From Endoryza foliicola (GTDB taxonomy: Bacteria > Bacteroidota > Bacteroidia > Chitinophagales > Chitinophagaceae): 64,000 nt of DNA. Of this stretch, positions 50,602 through 58,714 are shown piece after piece. The position numbers were made by a program, and so were the translations under genes. The first letter of the stretch is position 1. Every line of letters begins with the position of its first letter. The notes below the pieces were generated by a model, which saw only the letters and a list, made by a program, of their open reading frames with translations, had not been told where the DNA came from and did no database searches. Location of the stretch: positions 1,922,001 through 1,986,000 of the forward strand of contig OZ245715.1 of NCBI GenBank assembly GCA_965226965.1, given 5' to 3'.

Positions 50602-50907
50602 ATGTCTCAGCGAATTAGAATAAAATTACAGTCTTACGATCACAATTTGGTAGATAAATCTGCCGAGAAGATCGTTAAAACCGTGCGCAGCACAGGTGCC
50701 GTAGTAACAGGTCCTATTCCTTTACCTACACGTAAGAAAATTTTTACTGTGTTACGTTCACCACACGTAAACAAGAAGAGTCGTGAGCAGTTCCAATTGA
50801 ATACGCATAAGCGTTTATTGGACATTTACACGTCTTCAAGCAGAACAGTTGATGCGTTGAGCAAATTGGATTTGCCAAGTGGTGTTGAGGTTGAAATCAA
50901 AGCCTAA
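50602..50907 (+). CDS. rpsJ: Ribosomal protein S10
   Basis: 101 residues of the small-subunit head protein S10 (also NusE in antitermination). The sequence RIRIKLQSYDHNLVDKSAEK, GPIPLPTRKKIFTVLRSPHV and a C-terminal VDALSKLDLPSGVEVEI are all canonical. It is transcribed from its own promoter and followed 13 bp after its stop by a terminator that separates it from rplC. Confidence 0.98.
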   Translation: MSQRIRIKLQSYDHNLVDKSAEKIVKTVRSTGAVVTGPIPLPTRKKIFTVLRSPHVNKKSREQFQLNTHKRLLDIYTSSSRTVDALSKLDLPSGVEVEIKA

Positions 50908-50920
50908 CAGATAAGAATTA

Positions 50921-50957
50921 CCTCATCGGTTGGATTACCGCTTGATGAGGTTTTTTT
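50921..50957 (+). terminator. Terminator or attenuator between rpsJ and rplC
   Basis: CCTCATC (50921-50927) pairs with GATGAGG (50944-50950); an inner GGT/ACC pair extends it, and seven T follow. No TAnnTTTG promoter is seen between here and rplC, so the rest of the S10 operon presumably depends on read-through, making this an attenuator candidate. Confidence 0.8.
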
Positions 50958-51247
50958 ATATAGTTCTTTTACAACTCATCTGTGAACTTCCAAAGAGGGA
51001 ACAAAGCAGCGCTGAGTTAGATGCAAGAGCATCACACTAGTTAACATTAAAATATGAACTAGCCCTTCGAGGTTAGTTTACTGTTGGTACTTCCGAAATC
51101 TGGAAGCCGCGAGGCGGAAGGAGTCTCACCCGATAATGAAAGGATGGGTGAATCAAAAGAAAAGGTCAACAGCAAACGGGGATTGAAGACCGATTACTTT
51201 CATCGGGCCTGTCTCTTTAACCTTACAGGGCATAAACTGTAAATAAA
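50958..51247 (+). promoter_or_regulatory. Multi-hairpin leader of rplC (S10 operon)
   Basis: 290 nt with a series of hairpins: GATGC/GCATC (51020-51033), AACTAGCC/GGTTAGTT with a CTTCGA loop (51057-51078), CTTCC/GGAAG (51090-51106) and CCGC/GCGG (51107-51117), TCACCC/GGGTGA (51125-51151), CCGAT/ATCGG (51190-51206) and TTACAG/CTGTAA (51223-51242) ending 5 nt before the ATG. CTTCCG (51090-51095) can alternatively pair with CGGAAG (51115-51120). This looks like a ribosomal-protein leader in which L3, L4 or another product represses the operon. No named motif is recognised. Confidence 0.55.
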
Positions 51248-51865
51248 ATGAAAGGGATTATTGGAAAAAAAATCGGGATGACCAGCGTCTTCAGTTCCGA
51301 TGGCAAGCAAACCGCTTGTACCATTATTGAAGCTGGTCCCTGTGTTGTAACACAGGTTAAAACTGTTGAATCAGACGGTTACAACGCATTACAAATTGCT
51401 TACGGCGACAAAAAAGAAAAGCACACTCTCCAAGCTGAAAAGAATCACTACGCCAAAGCAAATACTTCCGCTAAAAAGTTTGTAAAAGAATTTCGCGACT
51501 ATTCTATTGCTAAAGCATTAGGAGAAGCCATTACTGTTGAAATTTTCTCTGAAGGAGAAAAAGTTGACGTAGTAGGTACTTCTAAGGGCAAGGGTTTCCA
51601 AGGGGTTGTAAAACGCCATGGATTCAGTGGGGTTGGTTCACAATCACACGGTCAACACGACCGTCAGCGTGCACCAGGTTCATTGGGTAACTCTTCCGAT
51701 GCATCTCGCGTAATGAAAGGTATGCGCATGGCCGGCCGTATGGGTGGTGACCGCGTAAAGGTGAAAGGCCTTAAAGTGGTTAAAATTTTCCCTGAAAAGA
51801 ATTACATCCTCGTGACAGGCAACGTTCCTGGTCACAACGGTTCTATTGTTTACATCCAGAAATAA
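51248..51865 (+). CDS. rplC: Ribosomal protein L3
   Basis: 205 residues, an early assembly protein of the 50S subunit with a loop reaching the peptidyl transferase centre. It starts MKGIIGKKIGMTSVFSSDGK and has VVGTSKGKGFQGVVKRHGFS, SHGQHDRQRAPGSLGNSSDA and AGRMGGDRVKVKGL in canonical form. The ATG follows TAAATAAA. rplD begins 18 bp downstream. First gene after the structured leader. Confidence 0.98.
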   Translation: MKGIIGKKIGMTSVFSSDGKQTACTIIEAGPCVVTQVKTVESDGYNALQIAYGDKKEKHTLQAEKNHYAKANTSAKKFVKEFRDYSIAKALGEAITVEIFSEGEKVDVVGTSKGKGFQGVVKRHGFSGVGSQSHGQHDRQRAPGSLGNSSDASRVMKGMRMAGRMGGDRVKVKGLKVVKIFPEKNYILVTGNVPGHNGSIVYIQK

Positions 51866-51883
51866 CTTTTTAACTGAATCATC

Positions 51884-52525
51884 ATGCAAGTAGATGTTTT
51901 AAATATAAGCGGTAAAAAAACAGGTCGTACAGTGGATCTTCCAGAAGAGATCTTCGGAATTGAGCCTAATGACCATGTTATTTACTTAGCCGTGAAGCAG
52001 TATTTGGCCGCTCAGCGTCAAGGTACTCACAAAGTAAAAACTCGTTTAGAAGTAAAGGGTTCTAGCAAGAAATTACACCGTCAAAAGGGAACCGGTGGTT
52101 CTCGTAAGGGTAATATCCGTAACCCATTGTATAAAGGTGGTGGTACCATTTTTGGACCTAAGCCCCGCGATTACGATTTCAAGTTGAACCAGAAAGTAAA
52201 GGGCTTGGCGAAATGCTCAGCGCTTTCTTACAAAGTAAAAGAAAGCAACTTGGTAGTTGTTGAAGATGTTACTTTGGCTCAACCTAAAACCAAAGAATTC
52301 GTAAGCATTCTGAAAAGCCTGAATGTAAACAATAAGAAAGTATTAGTGTTGGCCGGTGAAGAAAACACCAACTTGTACTTGAGCTTCCGTAACATCCCTA
52401 ACGTGGTAGGATATCAGTACAACGACATGAATACCTACGACATCGTAAATGCTGACGTAGTAGTATTATTGGAGTCTTCTGCAAAAACAATTGCCGAAGA
52501 TGTGAAAGAAATCAGCGCGAATTAA
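51884..52525 (+). CDS. rplD: Ribosomal protein L4
   Basis: 213 residues. L4 binds 23S rRNA domain I, lines the exit tunnel and in E. coli represses its own S10 operon. The tunnel loop KLHRQKGTGGSRKGNIRNPL and GGGTIFGPKPRDYDFKLNQK are intact; the C-terminal domain has LNVNNKKVLVLAGEENTNLY and NADVVVLLESSAKTI. It is the obvious candidate for feedback on the rplC leader, but the repressor here is not known. Confidence 0.98.
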   Translation: MQVDVLNISGKKTGRTVDLPEEIFGIEPNDHVIYLAVKQYLAAQRQGTHKVKTRLEVKGSSKKLHRQKGTGGSRKGNIRNPLYKGGGTIFGPKPRDYDFKLNQKVKGLAKCSALSYKVKESNLVVVEDVTLAQPKTKEFVSILKSLNVNNKKVLVLAGEENTNLYLSFRNIPNVVGYQYNDMNTYDIVNADVVVLLESSAKTIAEDVKEISAN

Positions 52526-52548
52526 TTAATAGTAAAAATTGTTAAGAG

Positions 52549-52848
52549 ATGAAACTCTCTGAAGTTTTAATAAAGCCAATCGTAACAGAAAAAAGCAACA
52601 AGTTAACGGATGCCCGTAGAACCTATGCTTTCCGTGTAAGCCGCAAGGCAAACAAGCTTGAAGTAAAAAAAGCTGTTGAAGATTTCTACGGTGTGAACGT
52701 AATCGATGTAAACACGATTGTTGTTCCCGGTAAAAGAAAGAACCGCTTCACAAAAGCAGGATTCATTTCCGGACAGAAGTCTGCATACAAAAAAGCGTAT
52801 GTAACTGTTGCTGAAGGCGAAACCATTGATCTGTACGGAACTGTTTAA
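52549..52848 (+). CDS. rplW: Ribosomal protein L23
   Basis: 99 residues. L23 sits at the exit of the peptide tunnel and docks trigger factor and SRP. The family start (LSEVLIKPIVTEKSNKLTD) and the loop region VIDVNTIVVPGKRKNRFTKA match. It lies 23 bp after rplD. Confidence 0.97.
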   Translation: MKLSEVLIKPIVTEKSNKLTDARRTYAFRVSRKANKLEVKKAVEDFYGVNVIDVNTIVVPGKRKNRFTKAGFISGQKSAYKKAYVTVAEGETIDLYGTV

Positions 52849-52928
52849 TCAGATCAATCAGTAAGAATGGCGGGTCAAACGCCGCAAAGAATTGACAAAA
52901 CATTATTTAAAATGATTAATTAGAAACG

Positions 52929-53768
52929 ATGGCACTTAAGAAGTATAAACCAATGACCGCCGGTACACGCTGGAGAATTGGTAATGCCTACGCAGAAGTA
53001 ACAACTGCAACACCGGAGAAGAGCTTAGTAGAGAAGCAATCTGCAACTGGCGGTAGAAACGCACAGGGTAGAAGAGCGATGAGATATATTGGCGGTGGAA
53101 ACAAGAAAATGTACCGTATTGTAGATTTCAAAAGAGACAAGAAAGATATTCCAGCAACTGTTGCGAGCATTGAGTACGATCCAAACCGTACTGCATTCAT
53201 CGCATTGTTGAACTATGCTGATGGTGAAAAGCGTTACATCCTGGCTCCTCAAGGTTTGCAGGTAGGCGCTACCGTTATAGCTGGTAACAGTGTTGCTCCT
53301 GAAGTTGGAAATGCACTTCAAATGAAGTTTATGCCGTTGGGTACAAACATTCACAACATTGAAATGCAGCCTGGTCAGGGTGGTAAATTGGTAAGAAGTG
53401 CAGGTACTTCTGCTCAGTTAACCAACAAGGAAGAAAAATACGCTGTATTGAAAATGCCAAGTGGTGAGTTGAGAAAGATTTTGATCAACTGCGTTGCAAC
53501 TGTTGGTGTGGTAAGTAACAGTGATCACAACCTGGAAACAGCCGGTAAAGCGGGTGTGAACCGTTGGAAAGGGATCCGTCCTCGCAACCGTGGTGTAGCG
53601 ATGAACCCAGTAGATCACCCAATGGGTGGTGGTGAAGGTAGATCATCTGGTGGTCACCCAAGAAGCCGCACCGGTAAATACGCGAAAGGTGAGAAGACAA
53701 GAACAAGAGGAAAAGGAAGTGATAAGCTGATCATCCAACGTAAAAACGGAAGCAAGCTCGCTAAATAA
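52929..53768 (+). CDS. rplB: Ribosomal protein L2
   Basis: 279 residues, slightly longer than E. coli L2 (273). L2 stabilises the peptidyl transferase centre and subunit joining. It has RDKKDIPATVASIEYDPNRT, GNALQMKFMPLGTNIHNIEM and the catalytic-region segment RGVAMNPVDHPMGGGEGRSS with the conserved His. The C-terminus is basic as usual. It is preceded by an 80-bp gap after rplW. Confidence 0.98.
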   Translation: MALKKYKPMTAGTRWRIGNAYAEVTTATPEKSLVEKQSATGGRNAQGRRAMRYIGGGNKKMYRIVDFKRDKKDIPATVASIEYDPNRTAFIALLNYADGEKRYILAPQGLQVGATVIAGNSVAPEVGNALQMKFMPLGTNIHNIEMQPGQGGKLVRSAGTSAQLTNKEEKYAVLKMPSGELRKILINCVATVGVVSNSDHNLETAGKAGVNRWKGIRPRNRGVAMNPVDHPMGGGEGRSSGGHPRSRTGKYAKGEKTRTRGKGSDKLIIQRKNGSKLAK

Positions 53769-53825
53769 GAAGTGAGTAAGTGGATTCAAATTCAAATTAT
53801 CAAAATTTCAAATTAACACAGTAAT

Positions 53826-54098
53826 ATGGCTCGTTCAATTAAAAAAGGTCCTTATGTAGCTGCCAAATTAGAAAAGAAAGTATTAGCAGTTAATGAGGGC
53901 AAAGCCAAAAAGGGAGTGATCAAAACATGGAGCCGTCGTTCTACCATAACTCCTGATTTTGTTGGACACACATTTGCAGTACACAACGGGAACAAGTTTA
54001 TTCCTGTTTATGTTACCGAGTTCATGGTGGGTCATAAATTAGGTGAATTTGCACCTACCCGTCAGTTCAAAGGTCACTCAAGTAAAAAAGTAGCGTAA
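53826..54098 (+). CDS. rpsS: Ribosomal protein S19
   Basis: 90 residues, partner of S13 in the 30S head. It shows SIKKGPYVAAKLEKKVLAVN, WSRRSTITPDFVGHTFAVHN and VTEFMVGHKLGEFAPTRQFK, all canonical. It lies 57 bp after rplB and 48 bp before rplV. Confidence 0.98.
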   Translation: MARSIKKGPYVAAKLEKKVLAVNEGKAKKGVIKTWSRRSTITPDFVGHTFAVHNGNKFIPVYVTEFMVGHKLGEFAPTRQFKGHSSKKVA

Positions 54099-54146
54099 AC
54101 TGTTTGATAGGACGAAACGCCTGTTGAACTCAAACGAAATAAAAAA

Positions 54147-54491
54147 ATGGAAGCAGTAGCTAAACTTAAAAATTATCCAACTTCACCCCGCAGAATGCGT
54201 TTGCTGGCTGATGAGATTCGTGGATTGGGAGTTGAAAATGCGTTGGCATTATTGGAGCACCATCCTCAACACTCCTCTACACCTTTATACAAATTGTTGA
54301 AGAGTGCAATTGCAAACTGGGAGCAAAAGAACGAAGGAAAGAGTGCAGCCGATGCCTCACTGGTAGTAAAAACTATTTTTGTAGATGGCGCAAGATCAAT
54401 TAAGAGAATGTTGCCAGCTCCTCAAGGTAGAGCTTACCGTGTGAGAAAGCGTAGCAACCATGTTACTTTAATTGTAGATGCTAAAAACTAA
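54147..54491 (+). CDS. rplV: Ribosomal protein L22
   Basis: 114 residues. L22 lines the exit tunnel and contacts all 23S domains. KNYPTSPRRMRLLADEIRGL, SAIANWEQKNEGKSAAD and the beta-hairpin end RMLPAPQGRAYRVRKRSNHV are conserved, with no change in the macrolide-resistance hairpin that I can see. The gene lies 25 bp before rpsC. Confidence 0.97.
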   Translation: MEAVAKLKNYPTSPRRMRLLADEIRGLGVENALALLEHHPQHSSTPLYKLLKSAIANWEQKNEGKSAADASLVVKTIFVDGARSIKRMLPAPQGRAYRVRKRSNHVTLIVDAKN

Positions 54492-54516
54492 TTGATAAAA
54501 ATTTTTAAACCATAAT

Positions 54517-55311
54517 ATGGGTCAGAAAACAAATCCAATTGGTGCCAGATTAGGAATTATCCGCGGATGGGAATCTAACTGGTATGGTAATAAGAAAGAT
54601 TTCGCTACGAAATTGATCGAAGATAACAAGATCAGAAACTACCTCAATGCCCGTATCAACAAGGGTGGTATTTCTAAAATTGTTATTGAGCGTACGCTGA
54701 ATAAGTTGATTGTTACCATTCACACTTCTAAGCCTGGTATCATCATCGGTAAAGGTGGTAACGAAGTAGATCGTATCAAAGAGGAGTTGAAAAAACTTAC
54801 CGGTAAGGAAGATGTGCAAATCAACATTTTGGAAATTCGCCGTCCGGAATTGGATGCGATGATTGTTGGTGATACCATTGCTCGTCAAATCGAAAACCGT
54901 ATCAACTATAAAAGAGCGATCAAAATGGCGATTGCTTCTGCCCTGAGAATGGGAGCTGAAGGAATCAAAATTAAAGTAGCCGGCCGTTTAGGTGGTGCTG
55001 AAATTGCTCGTACAGAAGAAATTAAACAAGGTCGTACGCCTTTGCATACATTACGTATGGACATTGACTACGCAAATGTGTTTGCTCTTACTGTATATGG
55101 TAAAATTGGTATCAAGGTATGGATCTGTAAAGGAGAAGTATTGGGTAAGCGTGATTTGAACCCGAACTTGATCAGCGGAAAAGAAGGTGGTGAAAGAAGA
55201 GAAGGTGGAGCTCCTGCCGGACGTGGTGGTAACGATCGCCGCGGTGGTGGTAGAAACGATAGAGGTGGAGAAAGAAGAGGCGGTGGCGACAGAGGTCCGC
55301 GTAAAAACTAA
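54517..55311 (+). CDS. rpsC: Ribosomal protein S3 with a Gly/Arg-rich tail
   Basis: 264 residues; E. coli S3 has 233. The core is normal, with GQKTNPIGARLGIIRGWESN, the KH-domain loop KPGIIIGKGGNEVDRIKEEL, GRLGGAEIARTEEIKQGRTP and the C-terminal GKIGIKVWICKGEVL, and it forms the mRNA entry site with S4 and S5. From residue 221 the protein ends in a 44-residue tail made mostly of Gly, Arg, Asp and Asn (GGERREGG, RRGGGRNDRGGERRGGG). This RGG-like tail is likely disordered and RNA-binding, which is inference. Confidence 0.97.
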   Translation: MGQKTNPIGARLGIIRGWESNWYGNKKDFATKLIEDNKIRNYLNARINKGGISKIVIERTLNKLIVTIHTSKPGIIIGKGGNEVDRIKEELKKLTGKEDVQINILEIRRPELDAMIVGDTIARQIENRINYKRAIKMAIASALRMGAEGIKIKVAGRLGGAEIARTEEIKQGRTPLHTLRMDIDYANVFALTVYGKIGIKVWICKGEVLGKRDLNPNLISGKEGGERREGGAPAGRGGNDRRGGGRNDRGGERRGGGDRGPRKN

Positions 55312-55364
55312 TAGTCGATTACTAGAATCGAAACATTATTAAAATTTTCAAATTAGTATAGAAA

Positions 55365-55784
55365 ATGTTACAGCCGAAAAGAACGAAACACAGAAAAGCA
55401 CAGAAGGGACGCATCCGTGAAACCGCGAAGCGTGGTACCAGCATTGCTTTTGGTTCCTTTGCATTGAAAGCATTAGAGCCTGTGTGGTTAACGAACCGTC
55501 AGATCGAAGCTGCACGTCAGGCATTATCTCGTGCTATGAAGCGTGAAGGTAACGTGTGGATCCGTGTATTCCCCGATAAGCCTATTACCCGTAAGCCTCT
55601 TGAGGTAAGGATGGGTAAAGGTAAAGGTAACCCTGAATTCTGGGCTGCTGTGGTAGAACCAGGTCGTATCATCTTCGAAACAGATGGAGTTCCTTTAAAC
55701 GTTGCAAAAGAAGCGTTGGAACTGGCTGCGCAGAAACTGCCAATTAAAACAAAATTCATTGTGCGTCCTGATTACGCCGCATAA
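55365..55784 (+). CDS. rplP: Ribosomal protein L16
   Basis: 139 residues. L16 sits at the tRNA A-site side of the 50S subunit. LQPKRTKHRKAQKGRIRETA, WIRVFPDKPITRKPLEVRMG and the GKGNPEFWAAVVEPGRIIFE segment match the family, including the Arg of the RVFPDKP region that is hydroxylated in some bacteria (Arg81 in E. coli). It lies 53 bp after rpsC. Confidence 0.98.
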   Translation: MLQPKRTKHRKAQKGRIRETAKRGTSIAFGSFALKALEPVWLTNRQIEAARQALSRAMKREGNVWIRVFPDKPITRKPLEVRMGKGKGNPEFWAAVVEPGRIIFETDGVPLNVAKEALELAAQKLPIKTKFIVRPDYAA

Positions 55785-55810
55785 TTCGAAACAGTCAAAA
55801 TCGAAATAAA

Positions 55811-56011
55811 ATGTCTAAGAAAGTTGATTTTGTAAAGAGTATTAAAGAGATGTCGGCTGATGACTTGAAAGCAAGAATTCAGGAAGATGAGCTGCGTCTG
55901 AAAAAATTGGAGTTTGCGCATGCTATTTCTCCACTCGAGAATCCAATGAGCATTCGTGCATTGCGTAGAGATATCGCTCGTTTGAAAACAGTATTGGGCG
56001 GCCGCAAGTAA
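55811..56011 (+). CDS. rpmC: Ribosomal protein L29
   Basis: 66 residues, two helices at the exit of the peptide tunnel next to L23. KSIKEMSADDLKARIQEDEL and ENPMSIRALRRDIARLKTVL are canonical. Starts after GAAATAAA, no Shine-Dalgarno sequence. It is 26 bp after rplP. Confidence 0.96.
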   Translation: MSKKVDFVKSIKEMSADDLKARIQEDELRLKKLEFAHAISPLENPMSIRALRRDIARLKTVLGGRK

Positions 56012-56083
56012 TAAGCTCTGATAAACATCGATAAAACAAATTAGATCAGATAGCTGATCACTAAAAAGCAAAAGCTGAATAAA

Positions 56084-56341
56084 ATGGCTGAAAGAAATTT
56101 GCGAAAAACAAGAACCGGGGTGGTTACCAGCAACAAGATGACAAAAACAATCACTGTTGCGGTTGAACGTAAAGTAAAGCACCCTATTTACGGAAAGTTC
56201 GTTAAGAAAACAACGAAGTTCCATGCTCACGATGAGAAGAACGAGTGCACCGTTGGTGACGTAGTTCGTATCATGGAAACACGTCCTTTAAGTAAGACGA
56301 AGCGTTGGAGATTGGTGGAGATCGTGGAGAAAGCGAAGTAA
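56084..56341 (+). CDS. rpsQ: Ribosomal protein S17
   Basis: 85 residues, an early-binding 30S protein with an OB fold. RKTRTGVVTSNKMTKTITVA, KHPIYGKFVKKTTKFHAHDE and DVVRIMETRPLSKTKRWRLV match. A small GATCAG/CTGATC hairpin (56044-56059) precedes the start. The ATG follows TGAATAAA. Confidence 0.97.
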   Translation: MAERNLRKTRTGVVTSNKMTKTITVAVERKVKHPIYGKFVKKTTKFHAHDEKNECTVGDVVRIMETRPLSKTKRWRLVEIVEKAK

Positions 56342-56435
56342 GCATCAGCTGCGGTTGTATAAAACCGTTAGTTAACGATATAAATGAAGTTTTTAATATG
56401 CTGTGGGTAATACCGGCAGCACAAAGCTTAAAACA

Positions 56436-56804
56436 ATGATTCAGCAAGAAAGCAGATTAAATGTAGCTGATAACAGCGGTGCCAAAGAAGTATTATGTAT
56501 TCGGGTACTGGGTAACAGTGGACAGGATTACGCAAAAATCGGTGACAAAATTGTTGTTACTGTTAAAGATGCGATCCCTGCCGGTGGTATCAAAAAAGGT
56601 ACTGTGGCAAAAGCGGTAATCGTTCGTACCAAGAACAAATTGCGTCGTAAAGATGGTTCATACATCCGTTTCGATGACAATGCGGTGGTATTGTTGAACG
56701 CCAGCGATGAGCCTCGTGGTACACGTATCTTCGGGCCAGTAGCGAGAGAATTGCGTGATAAAGGATACATGAAGATCATTTCATTGGCTCCAGAGGTATT
56801 GTAA
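56436..56804 (+). CDS. rplN: Ribosomal protein L14
   Basis: 122 residues from ATG 56436 (MIQQESRLNVADNSGAKE), the standard length and start of L14; a 56403 start would add 11 non-conserved residues. It contacts 16S rRNA at the subunit interface. The sequence contains KIGDKIVVTVKDAIPAGGIK, VVRTKNKLRRKDGSYIRF-like and ARELRDKGYMKIISLAPEVL segments. The gene is 94 bp after rpsQ. Confidence 0.97.
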   Translation: MIQQESRLNVADNSGAKEVLCIRVLGNSGQDYAKIGDKIVVTVKDAIPAGGIKKGTVAKAVIVRTKNKLRRKDGSYIRFDDNAVVLLNASDEPRGTRIFGPVARELRDKGYMKIISLAPEVL

Positions 56805-56887
56805 GCCAATCGTTGGAAATCAGCCAACACCCATAATTAGTTTCAAACAGCGAGATGCTAAAACAATTTCGCACTAAGCTTAATAAA

Positions 56888-57226
56888 ATGAGTAACAGAT
56901 TCAAACCTAAATTCAACATCAAAAAAGGTGACAGCGTGGTGGTAATTGCAGGAGATGATAAAGATCCTAAAAAAGCCCGCAAAGTACTGGAAGTATTTCC
57001 GGAAGACGCTCGTGTATTAGTAGAAGGTGTAAACATCGTTACTAAGCACACCAAACCTTCAGCTGCCAATACAAAAGGCGGTATTGTAAAGGTAGAAGCA
57101 CCTATTCACATCAGTAATGTGATGTTGTTTGATGCAAAAAGCGGAAGCGGTTCTAAAGTGAAGCGCAGCCGTGATAACGGTAAATTGGTACGTGTTGCCA
57201 AGAAATCCGGAGAGGTGATCAAGTAA
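56888..57226 (+). CDS. rplX: Ribosomal protein L24
   Basis: 112 residues from ATG 56888 (MSNRFKPKFNIKKGD), which sits directly behind AATAA as other starts in this operon do. A 56855 start would add 11 residues foreign to the family. L24 starts 50S assembly. The KOW motif is KKGDSVVVIAGDDKDPKKAR, and GVNIVTKHTKPSAANTKGGI follows. It lies 83 bp after rplN. Confidence 0.96.
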   Translation: MSNRFKPKFNIKKGDSVVVIAGDDKDPKKARKVLEVFPEDARVLVEGVNIVTKHTKPSAANTKGGIVKVEAPIHISNVMLFDAKSGSGSKVKRSRDNGKLVRVAKKSGEVIK

Positions 57227-57268
57227 TAAATTCTTATCTGAAAAGAAGGAATCGTAAAACATAAGCAA

Positions 57269-57838
57269 ATGAGCACAACAAAATATACCCCACGCTTGGC
57301 CGCTAAGTACCAGAACGATGTTGTTCCGGCTTTGAAAAAGCGTTTTAACTACGGTAGTTCAATGGAAGTACCGCGCTTAGAAAAAATTTGTTTGAACCGT
57401 GGTGTGAACGGAGCTGTTTCTGACAAAAAGCTGATTGATATCGCTTTGGAAGAACTGTCAACCATCACCGGACAGAAAGCTGTAGCTACTATGTCTAAGA
57501 AGGATATCTCTAACTTCAAATTGCGTAAGAACATGCCAATCGGTGCACGTGTTACTTTGCGCGGTGTGAAAATGTATGAGTTCCTGGATCGTTTGGTGTC
57601 TACCGCTTTACCTCGCGTTCGTGACTTCAAAGGTGTAAATGAAAAAGCATTCGACGGTAGAGGTAACTACACTTTGGGTGTTACAGAACAGATCATCTTC
57701 CCTGAAATTGATATCGATAAAGTAAATCGTATCACAGGTATGGATATCACATTCGTAACTTCTGCGAAAACAAACGAAGAAGCGTATGAATTGTTGAAAG
57801 AGTTGGGTATGCCTTTCAAAAACAATAAAAAAGACTAA
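57269..57838 (+). CDS. rplE: Ribosomal protein L5
   Basis: 189 residues (E. coli 179). L5 binds 5S rRNA in the central protuberance. It has SSMEVPRLEKICLNRGVNGA, TGQKAVATMSKKDISNFKLR and the MPIGARVTLRGVKMYEFLDR block, then RVRDFKGVNEKAFDGRGNY. The slightly longer N-terminus is usual in Bacteroidota. It lies 42 bp after rplX. Confidence 0.97.
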   Translation: MSTTKYTPRLAAKYQNDVVPALKKRFNYGSSMEVPRLEKICLNRGVNGAVSDKKLIDIALEELSTITGQKAVATMSKKDISNFKLRKNMPIGARVTLRGVKMYEFLDRLVSTALPRVRDFKGVNEKAFDGRGNYTLGVTEQIIFPEIDIDKVNRITGMDITFVTSAKTNEEAYELLKELGMPFKNNKKD

Positions 57839-57885
57839 TCCAGTAGCTGTAAAAAACAGTTGCTTTCATTAAAAATAAAAACACA

Positions 57886-58155
57886 ATGGCAAAAGAATCA
57901 GTAAAAGCCAGACAACGTAAAAGAGAGCGTATGGTTGCTCAGTTCGCTGAAAAGCGTGCTGCTTTAAAAGCTGCCGGTGAGTGGTCTGCATTAGATCAAC
58001 TTCCGAAGAATTCTTCTTCTGTACGTTTGAAAAACCGTTGCCAGTTATCAGGCCGTCCGAAAGGATACATGAGATACTTTGGTATTTCCCGTGTTACATT
58101 CCGCGACATGGCGCTGGCTGGTAAAATCCCAGGTGTGAAGAAAGCTTCCTGGTAA
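57886..58155 (+). CDS. rpsN: Ribosomal protein S14, zinc-free long form
   Basis: 89 residues, the long bacterial form. It has no CxxC...CxxC zinc site; only one Cys is present (NRCQLSGRPKGYMRYFGISR), so it is the C-minus type. The C-terminal RVTFRDMALAGKIPGVKKAS W ending is standard. It helps to assemble the 30S head. Located 47 bp after rplE. Confidence 0.97.
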   Translation: MAKESVKARQRKRERMVAQFAEKRAALKAAGEWSALDQLPKNSSSVRLKNRCQLSGRPKGYMRYFGISRVTFRDMALAGKIPGVKKASW

Positions 58156-58196
58156 TTTGTTTTCACCCAATTTTGAACTGATTAATTTATATAAAC

Positions 58197-58595
58197 ATGG
58201 TAACTGATCCAATAGCAGACTTCCTCACTCGCGTACGTAACGCCCAAATGGCCGGACACCGTATCGTAGAGATTCCTGCTTCTAATCTTAAAAAGCGTAT
58301 TACAGAGATCCTGTACGATCAGGGTTATATTCTGAAGTACAAATTCGAAGATGATTCTAAGCAAGGTGTGATCAAGATCGCGTTGAAGTATGATGCTCAA
58401 ACAAAAGAGCCTGCTATCAAAGCTTTAGAGCGCATTAGCCGTCCAGGGTTGCGTCAATACGCTAGCCCAGCTGAATTTAAGCGTGTGAAAAACGGTTTGG
58501 GTATCGCTATCCTCAGTACTTCTAAAGGAGTAATGACCGATAAACAAGCGAAACTTCAGAACGTTGGTGGCGAAGTTCTTTGCTACGTATATTAA
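58197..58595 (+). CDS. rpsH: Ribosomal protein S8
   Basis: 132 residues, standard size. S8 binds helix 21 of 16S rRNA and represses the spc operon in E. coli. It has DPIADFLTRVRNAQMAGHRI, the LERISRPGLRQYASPAEFK region and the C-terminal GIAILSTSKGVMTDKQAKLQ with a GGEVLCYVY ending. A hairpin follows 10 bp after the stop. Confidence 0.98.
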   Translation: MVTDPIADFLTRVRNAQMAGHRIVEIPASNLKKRITEILYDQGYILKYKFEDDSKQGVIKIALKYDAQTKEPAIKALERISRPGLRQYASPAEFKRVKNGLGIAILSTSKGVMTDKQAKLQNVGGEVLCYVY

Positions 58596-58605
58596 TAAAT
58601 AATCA

Positions 58606-58625
58606 GGTGCTTCTACGGAAGCACC
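58606..58625 (+). promoter_or_regulatory. Hairpin between rpsH and rplF
   Basis: GGTGCTTC (58606-58613), loop TACG, GAAGCACC (58618-58625). No T-run follows, so it is not an obvious terminator; it may be an mRNA processing or stability element in the 119-bp gap. Confidence 0.5.
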
Positions 58626-58714
58626 CGTTATAAAATAGGAGAGATACATTAAGCCGTTCCTATACAGGCTGATCGGTTTCTCCAGATTGAACAAACTAAT
58701 AAATAAAAAGCACT

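Noticed and set aside
51136..51186. Short upstream frame (about 16 codons) in the rplC leader
   Set aside because: It overlaps predicted hairpins and lacks any start context; chance is the simplest explanation, though leader-peptide attenuation cannot be excluded.
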